This document shows positions 45,214-53,867 of a DNA stretch of 64,000 bases, piece by piece. This stretch comes from Ruegeria sp. Ofav3-42 (GTDB lineage: Bacteria > Pseudomonadota > Alphaproteobacteria > Rhodobacterales > Rhodobacteraceae). The position numbers and the translations under genes were made by a program. The notes beneath the pieces were generated by a model. The model was not told where the DNA came from and searched no databases. It worked only from the letters and a program-made list of their open reading frames with translations. Where the stretch lies: contig NZ_JAKRGB010000006.1 in NCBI RefSeq assembly GCF_022347725.1, positions 203,175-267,174 of the forward strand, read 5' to 3'. Positions within the stretch are counted from its first letter, which is position 1, and each line of letters opens with the position of its first letter.

Positions 45214-46317
45214 TCAAACGATCTCCAATATTGGCGGGCCAAGGACTTCGGGGTCTGGCACAACACCTAACCCCGGACCTTCGGGCGGAGCAATCCGGCC
45301 GTTGTCACGGTTTGGTGCATCCGGGCAGACGCGCGGGGACACATAAGAGGACAAGTCGCAGGTGTTCATCAGCGACCCATGCGGGGTCGAGGCCGCAAAG
45401 TGCAGCGATGCGGCTGTAACTATGTCCGACCCCCAGGTGCATTCGGCACATATCTCTGCCCCCAGATGCACAGTCAGATCCCGCGCGCGGCGCATGGCTG
45501 ACAGCCCACCGAATTTCGAGAGTTTCAAGGCGACAGCATCCATGCAGCCCAGTTCATGCGCCCGCAGCAGCGAGGCCAGATCATGCGCGTTTTCGTCGAT
45601 CTTCATTGGCAAGCCGGTGGCCTGCCGTACGGCGGCACAGTCCTCAAGCGTTTTGCAGGGCTGTTCCAGCATCACATCCAGATGTGCCACCGCCCTGCCC
45701 GTCCGCGTCGCCTGCAGCCGCGAGGCACCGCAATTCCAATCCCCGTAAACCAGAGGACCCGGCCCCACGGCCTCGCGCACTTTGATCAGCCGTTCCGCAT
45801 CAACCTGCCAATCGCCTTCGACCCCCAGCTTGACCTGAAACTGACGAACGCCGGTCTGATACGCCGTCTTGGCGATCCGCGCCATGTCATCCGGCGCGAT
45901 ACAGGTGATCGAATGATAAAGCGGCATGTCCTTGCGCGTCCGCCCCCCCAGCAACGCATACACCGGTTGGCCCGAGGCCTGCCCGAACAGGTCCCAAAGG
46001 GCGATATCCACCATGGACTTGGCATAGCGGTGCCCAAGCAAAAACCCGTCCAACTTGCGCATCGGTGCGTCGACGCCGAAGGGCGACATGCCAAGGATTT
46101 CCGGCCCCATCTCGGCCACGGCTGCCGGAACGCCATCGGCGTAGGCGGGCAGGTAATGGGGAATCGGGCAGACCTCACCCCAGCCCTTCAGACCGGTATC
46201 GGTATCAAGGCACAGGATGTGGCTTTTGACTGTGGCACAGGTTTTGCCTTCGGCCATGTGATAAGTTTCGTGACTGGTCAGATCCACGGACCAGAGCGTT
46301 ATCTTGTTGATCCTCAT
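45214..46317 (-). CDS. Enolase-superfamily enzyme (MLE/mandelate-racemase type) A
   Basis: The 367-residue protein has the enolase-superfamily fold. The general bases are Lys163 (QVKLG) and Lys265 (LKLSKFGG), and the metal ligands are Asp193 (YGDWN), Glu218 (LEQP) and Asp241 (KIDEN), so it is catalytically complete. The Lys/Lys pair on the two sides of the active site suits 1,1-proton transfer or syn/anti dehydration of an amino acid derivative, as in the proline-betaine and hydroxyproline groups. ATGA couples it to the dehydratase upstream. The substrate is unknown. Confidence 0.85.
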   Translation of the reverse strand: MRINKITLWSVDLTSHETYHMAEGKTCATVKSHILCLDTDTGLKGWGEVCPIPHYLPAYADGVPAAVAEMGPEILGMSPFGVDAPMRKLDGFLLGHRYAKSMVDIALWDLFGQASGQPVYALLGGRTRKDMPLYHSITCIAPDDMARIAKTAYQTGVRQFQVKLGVEGDWQVDAERLIKVREAVGPGPLVYGDWNCGASRLQATRTGRAVAHLDVMLEQPCKTLEDCAAVRQATGLPMKIDENAHDLASLLRAHELGCMDAVALKLSKFGGLSAMRRARDLTVHLGAEICAECTWGSDIVTAASLHFAASTPHGSLMNTCDLSSYVSPRVCPDAPNRDNGRIAPPEGPGLGVVPDPEVLGPPILEIV

Positions 46318-47420
46318 TGGTAGATCCCAACCGGATCGCCCAGCGCATCCTCGTCCGGGTGTACGCCAAGGCCCGGCGTTTCCGGCAGATGCAAGTGGCC
46401 GTCGATGTTGCGCGGACCACGACCGCCAGCGATATCGACGGTGATCATATCCTGGCAGGCCCAGACGGCGTGGCAATTCTCATCCGGGATGGTGGCCGCC
46501 AGATGCAGTGCCTCGGTATCGGCCAGAACCGATCCGCCTGTGGCCATCACGAACATGTCGATACCGTGCGCCAGCGCGATATCCCGCATCCGGGCGGCCT
46601 TGGTCAGACCGCCGACGCGGTTCAGCTTGATCCCGAACACTTCGGCCAGCCCGTCGCGGGCAATCCGCGCGGCGTCCTGCAGGGTCACCAGGCTCTCATC
46701 GACCGATACAGGCGAGGCATGGCGGCCGGAAATGGCCGCGATATCGTCCAGAGACTCGCCGGGTTGTTCGAATGTGACGTTCAAGTCCTCGCAGGCGCTC
46801 ATCACCCGCAAAGCCTGTTGCCGAGTCCAGCCACGGTTGACGTCATAGAGGACGATCTCACCCGGTCGCCGGATGCTTTCCACATCGCGCACACGAGCAA
46901 TGTCGCGCTCCACATCACCACCGATCTTCACCGAATGGGCGACATAGCCCCGGCTGCGATAGCGCTCCATGACCTCGCGGGTTTCATCCACCGTCTTGGC
47001 CCCGACCGAAGAGGCAATCGGGCGCGGTGTTCGTGACCCACCGCCCATCAGATCGGCAATCGGCAGACCAGCGGCCTGCCCGGCAATGTCCCAGCAGGCC
47101 ATGTCGATGGGGCTTTTGGCATAAAGATGGCCGGGCAGAGCGGTATCCATCGCCCGTTCGACCTCCAACACCCGACGCGGATCAAGGCCCAGAATGAACG
47201 GCGCCATCGTCTCGATCCCCGCGCGAATGCCCGGGCCATGCGCGGGCACATAGGTATGCCCCCAAGGCGTACCTTCGCCCCAGCCGGTCAGGCCGCTATC
47301 CGTTTCGACCTTGACCAATGTTGCGTCTAGTACTTCGAACTTCAGCCGGCCACCTGACAGCCAATACGGATGCTCAAGAGGCAGATCGACATGATAGACC
47401 GAGATTCGGGTAATTTTCAT
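46314..47420 (-). CDS. Predicted cis-3-hydroxy-L-proline dehydratase (enolase superfamily)
   Basis: The 368-residue protein carries Lys165 (SVKIGG) and Lys265 (IKLNRVGG) as the bases and Asp193, Glu218 and Asp241 as magnesium ligands. The first 60 residues (LPLEHPYWLSGGRLKFE, GEGTPWGHTYVP) and the end (GHLHLPETPGLGVHPDEDALG) agree with my memory of the Labrenzia/Roseovarius cis-3-hydroxy-L-proline dehydratase, whose acid/base residues are also Lys165 and Lys265. That enzyme forms delta-1-pyrroline-2-carboxylate. This is recall, not an alignment, so the specific function stays provisional. It is ATGA-coupled to a cupin upstream and an enolase-family gene downstream. Confidence 0.78.
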   Translation of the reverse strand: MKITRISVYHVDLPLEHPYWLSGGRLKFEVLDATLVKVETDSGLTGWGEGTPWGHTYVPAHGPGIRAGIETMAPFILGLDPRRVLEVERAMDTALPGHLYAKSPIDMACWDIAGQAAGLPIADLMGGGSRTPRPIASSVGAKTVDETREVMERYRSRGYVAHSVKIGGDVERDIARVRDVESIRRPGEIVLYDVNRGWTRQQALRVMSACEDLNVTFEQPGESLDDIAAISGRHASPVSVDESLVTLQDAARIARDGLAEVFGIKLNRVGGLTKAARMRDIALAHGIDMFVMATGGSVLADTEALHLAATIPDENCHAVWACQDMITVDIAGGRGPRNIDGHLHLPETPGLGVHPDEDALGDPVGIYQ

Positions 47421-47701
47421 TTCAGTTCCACTTCAACAAAGGACATTGGCATGTCCCCGGCATTGATGACATTGTGTTCGACGCCCTCGTCACGGCGATA
47501 GGCGGTTCCCGCAGGAACCGTCACGTCGTTGACAGAGCCGTCGGGCAATTCCAGCCGCATATGGCAATCGGTGATGGCCGTGATGACGTAATCCATTGCG
47601 TGACGGTGCCATCCCGTTTCGGCATCAGGCGCAAAGTCAAATCGCGTCACGCGAACGCGGGCGTCATCGATCATCTGGGTTGCAACGGCTTGCGGTCTCA
47701 C
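47417..47701 (-). CDS. Small cupin-domain protein (BauB-like)
   Basis: The 94-residue single cupin has the metal-binding motif GWHRHAMDYVITAITD (His32/34-type spacing, with an acidic residue later) and the second motif as EGVEHNVINAG near residue 73. It resembles BauB of beta-alanine/polyamine catabolism and the cupins often placed beside enolase-family genes. An enzymatic or a binding role is equally possible. ATGA overlaps link it to the genes on both sides. Confidence 0.82.
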   Translation of the reverse strand: MRPQAVATQMIDDARVRVTRFDFAPDAETGWHRHAMDYVITAITDCHMRLELPDGSVNDVTVPAGTAYRRDEGVEHNVINAGDMPMSFVEVELK

Positions 47702-48804
47702 AGGCTGAACTCCTCAATCGGCGCACCGAGGCTTTCGAAATCGGGCACTACGCCCATTCCTGGTGCATCCGAGGCATAGAGCTTGCCATTCCGCGACATT
47801 GGTCTGCCGATTCCGGTAGATCGCGTGTTGTAGTTCATCAGGTCGGTAGTGTTTTGCAGGTATTCGGGCGGTGTCGAGGCCGCAAAATGGGCGACAGCCG
47901 AGGTGGCGATTTCCCCGCCCCATGTGTCTTCGCTGACCACCGGAATGCGGTTTTCAACCAGATAATCCCGCACCCGCCGCGCCTTGCTGAGCCCGCCAAG
48001 GTTCGAAATCTTGAGACAGCAGATCTCGGCCCCGCGATCCGCGACGATGCGCTGCGCCATATGCATGCCGGTCAGGCATTCATCCAGCTTCATCGGTTGC
48101 TCGGCGACACGGCGCACCTGCTGGCATTCCTCATAGGTCTGGCACGGCTGTTCCAGAATGTAATCCAGATCCCGCGTTGCCCGCGCCACCCGGATCGCGT
48201 TGTCGACGCGCCAGCCCTGATTTGCATCGGCCATTGCCTTCTCGCCCGGATTGAGCAGAGGTACCGTTGTGCGAATGCGGTCAATGTCCGTGGCCCAGTC
48301 GCCTCCGACTTTGACCTGAAACTGCCGATACCCTTGCGCGCGGTATCGGTCCATTTCTGCGACCGTCTCATCCACCGCTTTCTGAGGCGCGACCCGATAC
48401 ATCGGCGCTCCGTCCGTCAGCTTTCCACCCAGCAGCATCCAGACGGGCTGATCACAATCCTTCCCCAGAATGTCCCAACACGCCGCATCGAACGGAGCCT
48501 TGGCGTATCCGTGCCCCTGCACCAGATGGTCCATAAGCTGTTCGATCCGCCCCACCTGTCGTGGGTCTTCGCCCAACAACGAAGGCGCAACCAACCGGGC
48601 CAGCGCCGCCACGCCCTCGGAGTGCGCAATCATGTAGTTCTCACCACAGGGCGTGAATTCTCCGCAGCCCTGCAGACCGGCATCCGTATCGATGACGACA
48701 ACTGAGGCAATGGCCGTTTCAATCGCGTTGCCCGCACCCCAGACGTAGGCCCCGCCAACATAAGGAAGGCCTGCCTGATAGACGCGAATACGGGTGATTT
48801 TCAT
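47698..48804 (-). CDS. Enolase-superfamily enzyme (MLE/mandelate-racemase type) B
   Basis: The 368-residue protein keeps Lys165 (QVKVGG), Asp193 (ADANQGW), Glu218 (LEQP), Asp241 (KLDECL) and Lys265 (LKISNLGG). It is closer in its N-terminal capping domain ([23 protein letters not shown]) to 4-hydroxyproline-betaine/proline-betaine-type epimerases than to dehydratases, but the specificity loops differ, so a 2-epimerase of a related amino acid derivative is inferred only. It lies between DddQ and the small cupin with ATGA overlaps on both sides. Confidence 0.82.
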   Translation of the reverse strand: MKITRIRVYQAGLPYVGGAYVWGAGNAIETAIASVVVIDTDAGLQGCGEFTPCGENYMIAHSEGVAALARLVAPSLLGEDPRQVGRIEQLMDHLVQGHGYAKAPFDAACWDILGKDCDQPVWMLLGGKLTDGAPMYRVAPQKAVDETVAEMDRYRAQGYRQFQVKVGGDWATDIDRIRTTVPLLNPGEKAMADANQGWRVDNAIRVARATRDLDYILEQPCQTYEECQQVRRVAEQPMKLDECLTGMHMAQRIVADRGAEICCLKISNLGGLSKARRVRDYLVENRIPVVSEDTWGGEIATSAVAHFAASTPPEYLQNTTDLMNYNTRSTGIGRPMSRNGKLYASDAPGMGVVPDFESLGAPIEEFSL

Positions 48805-49379
48805 GCGGCATCCATTTTTGGCAAATCGCCCATTCCCTCACCGCGCCAGAGAACGAAGGTCAGGATCGACTCTTGGGTTGTGGTCATCGCATGGCTTTGC
48901 CAGCTTTCGTGATGGCGCGTCTGGTTCGGGCCAACATAGGCTTCGTTCCCGTCCACCCGAAACGTCGCTCCGCCGCCTACGATCAGGTAAAGCTCCTCAG
49001 CTTGATGGCTGTGCCAATCATAATGCAAACCCGCCCCCCAATAGGCGACATAGCCGCGCAATTGGGTCGAGTGGAAATGCCCGGTTGGTCCAAAAAGCTC
49101 GTAGTAGCCATAGCGATTGAGGAAGTCGGCTCCGACCTCTTCCTCGGTATAGGTATGCTTCCATTGAGCCAGATGCGCGGTTGCCTTGATCGCGTCGGTC
49201 AGGGATCGCGTCGCACCTTCGGTCGGGAATTCGGTTTGCTGGATCAGTTCCACTGCCGGAATTCGGTGTGGCTCCAGTCCCGTTGCCATAAGATCATCAG
49301 GCCAGTCACCAAAAGCTGATAGCTCTGGATGTGATTGGTGCAGCTGCCGGGCAGCCTCGAGAACGTCATCCATCGTCAT
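48801..49379 (-). CDS. dddQ: Dimethylsulfoniopropionate (DMSP) lyase, DddQ family
   Basis: The 192-residue cupin shows the family motif [12 protein letters not shown] and [20 protein letters not shown]. Metal and active-site residues stand at Tyr120, His123, His125, Glu129, Tyr131 and His163, the same numbers reported for the Ruegeria lacuscaerulensis enzyme (also 192 residues), which cleaves DMSP to dimethyl sulfide and acrylate. The fit is recalled from the literature, not computed. The start overlaps the stop of the MDR gene (ATGA). Its setting, among enolase-family and demethylation genes and without acrylate-pathway genes, leaves open whether DMSP is its only substrate. Confidence 0.9.
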   Translation of the reverse strand: MTMDDVLEAARQLHQSHPELSAFGDWPDDLMATGLEPHRIPAVELIQQTEFPTEGATRSLTDAIKATAHLAQWKHTYTEEEVGADFLNRYGYYELFGPTGHFHSTQLRGYVAYWGAGLHYDWHSHQAEELYLIVGGGATFRVDGNEAYVGPNQTRHHESWQSHAMTTTQESILTFVLWRGEGMGDLPKMDAA

Positions 49380-50458
49380 GGGGTCACCACGATGTTGCCG
49401 GTGTGTTGCTTGGCGATGAACGCGGCCTGAGCCTCGCGCAGTTCTTCCAAAGGATAAGTAGCTGCCAGCGCAGGTTTGATCTCTCCGGCCTCGATGTATT
49501 TCACGAGGTTCCGCATGACCTGCGGATCAATCACGGTCGAGCCGGTGAAAGTCAGGTCGCGCAAATAGAACGTGCGCAAGTCGAACTCGACCATCGGTCC
49601 GGCAATCGCACCCGAGCACGTATACCGGCCACCGCGTTCCAGAATGTCGATCAGGTTTGGCCAATAGGGACCGCCCACAACATCAGCAACGACCGTGATC
49701 TTCTCATTGCCCAGCGCGGCGCGCAGGTTTTGTGGCGCACGCGGCAGGATCATGTCCGGACCAAGTTCTGCCACATCTGCGTGCTTCGCCTCCGACGCCA
49801 ACGCGATCACTCGAGCGCCCCGGCGTTTGGCCAGCTGCACTAAGGCACCGCCAACTCCTCCCGAGGCTCCGGGCACCAGAACGGTGTCAGTGTCGGTTAC
49901 ATTGGCGCGGGCCAGCATGCCCTCGGCCGTCGAATAGGAGCAGGAGAAGGTCGCCAGTTCAGCATCCGACAGGTCGGACTGGATCGGCACCGCATTAACC
50001 GCCAGAGTCGTGGCGTATTCGGCAAACCCGCCGTCCCGTTCCGAACCGAAATACCCAGTCTTATCCATGTTGCCCGGGTCGGCCGGGTCCCGCAGCCATC
50101 CATCGGTGATAACTCGTTCGCCAATCAGCCTGGGGTCGACGCCTTCGCCAACGGCCACGATGTGACCGCAGATGTCAGCGCCCTGAATGCGAGGGAAGGT
50201 GATGGGATTGCCCCCCCATGTGGGGTCCTCTTCGCCAACCTCTTCGAACGCTCCGCCGGTGGTCGCGTCGGTGACCGTTTTGGAATACCAGCCCGACCGC
50301 GTGTTCACATCGGTGTTGTTCAGACCGCACGCCGCGACCTTGATCAGCACCTCTCCGGCAGCGGGTTCGGGGCGCGGCCAGTCTTCGTGCAGCACCATCT
50401 GCTCCAAACCGCCATGGCCCATCGTGACCATCGCTTTCATTTTGTCGGGCAAGTTCAT
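49376..50458 (-). CDS. MDR-superfamily alcohol dehydrogenase/oxidoreductase
   Basis: The 360-residue protein has the MDR layout with [16 protein letters not shown] near residue 42 (no catalytic-zinc Cys/His pattern, so closer to quinone-oxidoreductase-type enzymes), an insertion of about 30 residues after it, and the cofactor loop [15 protein letters not shown] near 196. It might act on an acrylate- or aldehyde-like intermediate of the pathway; AcuI-type acryloyl-CoA reductases are of this superfamily, but no AcuI-specific feature was identified. Start and stop overlap the neighbouring genes by four bases. Confidence 0.85.
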   Translation of the reverse strand: MNLPDKMKAMVTMGHGGLEQMVLHEDWPRPEPAAGEVLIKVAACGLNNTDVNTRSGWYSKTVTDATTGGAFEEVGEEDPTWGGNPITFPRIQGADICGHIVAVGEGVDPRLIGERVITDGWLRDPADPGNMDKTGYFGSERDGGFAEYATTLAVNAVPIQSDLSDAELATFSCSYSTAEGMLARANVTDTDTVLVPGASGGVGGALVQLAKRRGARVIALASEAKHADVAELGPDMILPRAPQNLRAALGNEKITVVADVVGGPYWPNLIDILERGGRYTCSGAIAGPMVEFDLRTFYLRDLTFTGSTVIDPQVMRNLVKYIEAGEIKPALAATYPLEELREAQAAFIAKQHTGNIVVTP

Positions 50459-52911
50459 AATGCAGTCTCCAGAATGGCGTCGGTACGCGGCAGCAGGCTT
50501 TCGGGATCATAGGCTGGTTCGCCCAGAACACGGGCTGCGCGGGGCTTGCCGTGGATCACGACTAGCAAATCGGTTCCGGCAGTGGCCGCCTCGGGTTTGA
50601 TGTAAGCAAAGGCGAGGATCTTGCCGACGGTATGGCCATAGGCCACCGAGGCGGTCGAGCCCACGACCTTGCCGTTCAACATGACAGCTTCGCCGCCGTG
50701 CCCGTCAATCTCACCATCCGGCTCGATTTCGAGGTAAGCGCAGACCCACGGCAGATCAGCGTTCAGGGTCTTGTCCTTGCCCAGATACTCCTTGTCGGTG
50801 CGGGCAAAGCGCAGCACATCGGCCTCGGCCAAGGTAACCTCGTTGGTCAACTCGCCTGCGCCTTTGAACCCCTTCTCCATCCGCATAACGTTCATAGCGA
50901 AGCTGCCATAGTCGGTGATGCCGTGCGGCTCACCAGCGGCCCAAAGCGCTTTGTAGACGTCAAGGCAAGCGGCGTTGGGCATGTGCAATTCCCATCCCAA
51001 TTCACCGGCATAGGACATGCGGAAGGCCCAGACATTATGCCCGGCAATTGTGATTTCCTGGGCGGACAACCAGCGGAACCCGGCATTGGTCAGGTCAGCA
51101 TCAGTGCACTGCCCCAGCACGTCGCGCGACCTTGGGCCATTCAGCGACAGAGCCGACCAATCGGCGGACAGAGCTGTGATCTGCACATCCTCATCCGCGC
51201 GTTGTTGCGCCAAATGATCCAGCAAGCGCTGTTCGAAGAAGGCTGCACAAACCAGATAGAAGCGGTCTTCGGCCATGCGGACGATCGTTGTCTCCAACTC
51301 GATCCGACCACGGCGGTTCAGCATATGGGTCAAAGTGATCGAGCCGACTTTCTGTGGCATCCGGTTTGCGGTCAGTCGGTCCAGCAGGGCGTGGGCGCCC
51401 GGCCCAGAGACCTCGACCTTGGTGAAGGCCGTGACATCCATGATCCCGACGCTTTCACGCACTGCTTTGACCTCGGCCGCGACCATGTCGTCAGCGGGCG
51501 TACGGCGGAAGGAATAGTAATCTCGTTGCTCTACGCCATCCCGCGCGAACCAGCGGGGACGTTCAAACCCATAGACTTCTTCGTGCACAGCGCCCTTGGA
51601 TTTCAGCAGATCGTATAGAGGGGACGGTTTGATCGGGCGTCCCGCCAGACGATTGAAATGCGGGAACGGGATTTCGTGACGCAGGCAGTAATCTTCTTCG
51701 GCCTTGGTCACCTGCCAGTCTTTCGTGGCATAGCTGCCGAAGCGGCGCGGATCATACTCGCGCATCGAGATATCGGCGGCCCCATGCACCATCCAGCGCG
51801 CCAGTTCGCGAGTCAGGCCCGGCCCCCAACCGATGCCGATCTGCGTCCCACAGCAGCACCAGTAGTTGCGAACACCCGGCGCAGGCCCAATCAGAGGGTT
51901 GCCGTCCGGTGGATGCGAGATGGCGCCATGCACGACACGGGAAATGCCGAGATCGGAAAAGATCGGCATCCGGTTCAGGCTTTCCTCAAGCCACGGCATC
52001 ACCCGGTCGTAATCCGCGTCAAACAACCAGTTCTCGTATTCCCATGGGCAATAATCGTGCCAGACCGAGTTCGGGTTTTCCTTCTCGTAAATCCCGATCA
52101 GCCCGCGCTTCTGCTCCATGCGGATGTAGCCAGAAACCTTGGGATCGTCGCGGATCACCGGCAGTTCCTTGTCCAGATCCTGAAACTCCGGCACAGGATC
52201 GGTGACAAAATAGTGATGCGTCATCGAGGTCATGGGTAGTTGCAGCCCCGACCACTCGCCCATCTGCCGCGCATAGGTGCCGCCCGCATTCACCACATGC
52301 TCGCAGCGAATGGTGCCTTTTTCGGTCTCGACCACCCACTCGCCGTTTTCGGCCTGCGTGATGTTGGTCGCCCGGCAATGACGGATGATCCTTGCACCCA
52401 GTTGACGCGCACCGGCGGCCATGGCCATGGTTACGTTGCTGGGGTCCACGTGCCCGTCATCGGGGGTATGCAGCGCGCCCAGAACGCCATCAAGGTTGTA
52501 GAATGGGTGCAGTTCGGCAATGCGCTCTGGCCCGACCAGTTCAATGTTGAAGCCCAGAGACCGCCCCACCGACAGCGTGTGGCGCAGCCAGTCCATCTCA
52601 TCCTCATCATAGGCCAACCGGAACGACCCGCAGCCGTGCCAAGTCACCGCCTGCCCTGTCTCGGCCTCCAACCCACCGGAATACAGGCCGATGTTGTAAT
52701 CCACGCATTTGCCTAGCCCAAAGCTGGACGTCGAATGGGTGATCTGCCCCGCCGCGTGCCATGTGCTGCCGCTGGTCAGTTCAGCCTTTTCCAGCAGGAC
52801 AGTATCGTCGCCCCACCCTTCATGCGCCAAGTGATAGGCCAGACCGACCCCCATGACACCTCCGCCCACGATGACCACGCGGGCATGTGACGGCAGTTCC
52901 TTCCCGGACAT
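50455..52911 (-). CDS. Dimethylglycine/sarcosine-dehydrogenase-like flavoprotein with GcvT half
   Basis: This 818-residue protein is a fusion of a DAO-type FAD domain (1-390; VVIVGGGVMGVGLAYHLA at 12-29) and a folate-binding GcvT region (about 420-810; VKAVRESVGIMDVTAFTKVEVSGPGA). His52 in SGSTWHAAG is the residue that binds FAD covalently in dimethylglycine dehydrogenase. The enzyme would oxidise N-methyl groups and hand formaldehyde to tetrahydrofolate as methylene-THF. The real amine could be dimethylglycine, N-methylproline or another; it is the first gene of the left arm, divergent from rpiR. Confidence 0.88.
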   Translation of the reverse strand: MSGKELPSHARVVIVGGGVMGVGLAYHLAHEGWGDDTVLLEKAELTSGSTWHAAGQITHSTSSFGLGKCVDYNIGLYSGGLEAETGQAVTWHGCGSFRLAYDEDEMDWLRHTLSVGRSLGFNIELVGPERIAELHPFYNLDGVLGALHTPDDGHVDPSNVTMAMAAGARQLGARIIRHCRATNITQAENGEWVVETEKGTIRCEHVVNAGGTYARQMGEWSGLQLPMTSMTHHYFVTDPVPEFQDLDKELPVIRDDPKVSGYIRMEQKRGLIGIYEKENPNSVWHDYCPWEYENWLFDADYDRVMPWLEESLNRMPIFSDLGISRVVHGAISHPPDGNPLIGPAPGVRNYWCCCGTQIGIGWGPGLTRELARWMVHGAADISMREYDPRRFGSYATKDWQVTKAEEDYCLRHEIPFPHFNRLAGRPIKPSPLYDLLKSKGAVHEEVYGFERPRWFARDGVEQRDYYSFRRTPADDMVAAEVKAVRESVGIMDVTAFTKVEVSGPGAHALLDRLTANRMPQKVGSITLTHMLNRRGRIELETTIVRMAEDRFYLVCAAFFEQRLLDHLAQQRADEDVQITALSADWSALSLNGPRSRDVLGQCTDADLTNAGFRWLSAQEITIAGHNVWAFRMSYAGELGWELHMPNAACLDVYKALWAAGEPHGITDYGSFAMNVMRMEKGFKGAGELTNEVTLAEADVLRFARTDKEYLGKDKTLNADLPWVCAYLEIEPDGEIDGHGGEAVMLNGKVVGSTASVAYGHTVGKILAFAYIKPEAATAGTDLLVVIHGKPRAARVLGEPAYDPESLLPRTDAILETAL

Positions 52912-52956
52912 GATTTTTCCTCTTCCCGAGTCGCGTTTCTGCTCGACAGGCTAATT

Positions 52957-53002
52957 CCACAAATGTACCATCGTCAATCATGAATGACACAGATGTATCA
53001 TC
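52957..53002. promoter_or_regulatory. Direct repeats: candidate RpiR operator
   Basis: Two 16-bp copies, 52957-52972 and 52987-53002, match at 13 of 16 positions (consensus MCACARATGTAYCATC) with a start-to-start spacing of 30 bases, about three helical turns. The first lies before rpiR and the second over its first codons, and both face the promoter region of the left arm. Protection of both transcription units by the RpiR dimer or tetramer is the likely reading. Confidence 0.6.
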
Positions 53003-53867
53003 AATCGTTCTCGACCGCCTCACCGAGGAATGGGATGCCCTCACCCCCGAGGCGCAAAAAGCGGCGCGCTATGTACTGGAAAACCCAACGGATGTTGGGG
53101 TTTCAACAGTGCGCGAAATCGCTGAGGCCGCGAAGGTAAAGCCCAACACTTTCGTACGGATGGCCCGACAGGTGGGGTTCGAGGGTTATGAGGATTTCCG
53201 CGCGCCCTTCCGCGACGCGATTCGGCGCGGCAGCGTGTCGTTTCCCGACCGCGCCCGCTGGTTGCAGGACATTGGCAAGTCCGGGGACCTGGGCGGGCTT
53301 TATGCGGATATGATCGGCGCGGCGATCCGCAATATCGAAGAGACCTTTGCCGGGATCGATGCTGCAAGCCTTAAGTCCGCAGCCGAGGACATCTGGAATT
53401 GCCGTCAGATTTTCACGCTGGGCGTAGGTGTCAACAATTCCAACGCACGCAACTTCACCTATCTTGCGTCAACCGGAATGAAGCAGTTCCACGCAATCCC
53501 CCGCCCCGGCTCGACCCCTGTGGATGATCTGGCCTGGGCCGATGAACAGGACGTGCTGATCGCCATCACCTGCCACCCGTACCGGACTGAGGTGATCGAC
53601 GCAATCAAGCTGGCGCGGCAGCAGGGCCTGACCGTTGTCGGGATTTCCGACAGCCCGGCCAGCCCGGTGATCCTGAACGCCCATCACGGTTTTGTCGTCG
53701 CCGCCGACACGCCGCAATTCTTCCCGTCATCCGTTTCGACCATCGCTTTGTTGGAAACGCTGCTGTCCTTCGTGATCGCGGTTTCCAGCGATGAGATCGT
53801 CGAGCGAGTGGAGCGGTTTCACCAACGCAGACACCAACTTGGCCTCTACGCGGAGGAGCCCGAATGA
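52980..53867 (+). CDS. MurR/RpiR-family transcriptional regulator
   Basis: The 295-residue protein has an N-terminal helix-turn-helix (residues 10-80; VGVSTVREIAEAAKVKPNTFVRMARQVGFEGYEDFR) and a SIS phospho-sugar-like ligand domain (about 125-270; IFTLGVGVNNSNARNFTYLAS, LVVGISDSPASP-like end). It probably controls both arms of the locus and would sense a small phosphorylated or acidic ligand, though some roseobacter RpiR proteins respond to non-sugars. No ribosome binding site is seen before the ATG, so leaderless or coupled initiation is possible. Its last codon overlaps the Rieske gene (ATGA). Confidence 0.9.
   Translation: MNDTDVSSIVLDRLTEEWDALTPEAQKAARYVLENPTDVGVSTVREIAEAAKVKPNTFVRMARQVGFEGYEDFRAPFRDAIRRGSVSFPDRARWLQDIGKSGDLGGLYADMIGAAIRNIEETFAGIDAASLKSAAEDIWNCRQIFTLGVGVNNSNARNFTYLASTGMKQFHAIPRPGSTPVDDLAWADEQDVLIAITCHPYRTEVIDAIKLARQQGLTVVGISDSPASPVILNAHHGFVVAADTPQFFPSSVSTIALLETLLSFVIAVSSDEIVERVERFHQRRHQLGLYAEEPE

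Noticed and set aside
49376..50458. AcuI (acryloyl-CoA reductase) as product consumer of DddQ
   Set aside because: The superfamily fits but the protein has an insertion and no AcuI-specific motif I can verify, so the name was not given.
50455..52911. DMSP demethylase (DmdA) for the GcvT-containing gene
   Set aside because: DmdA is a single GcvT-type protein of about 365 residues; this one is 818 residues and begins with an FAD domain as in dimethylglycine/sarcosine dehydrogenases.
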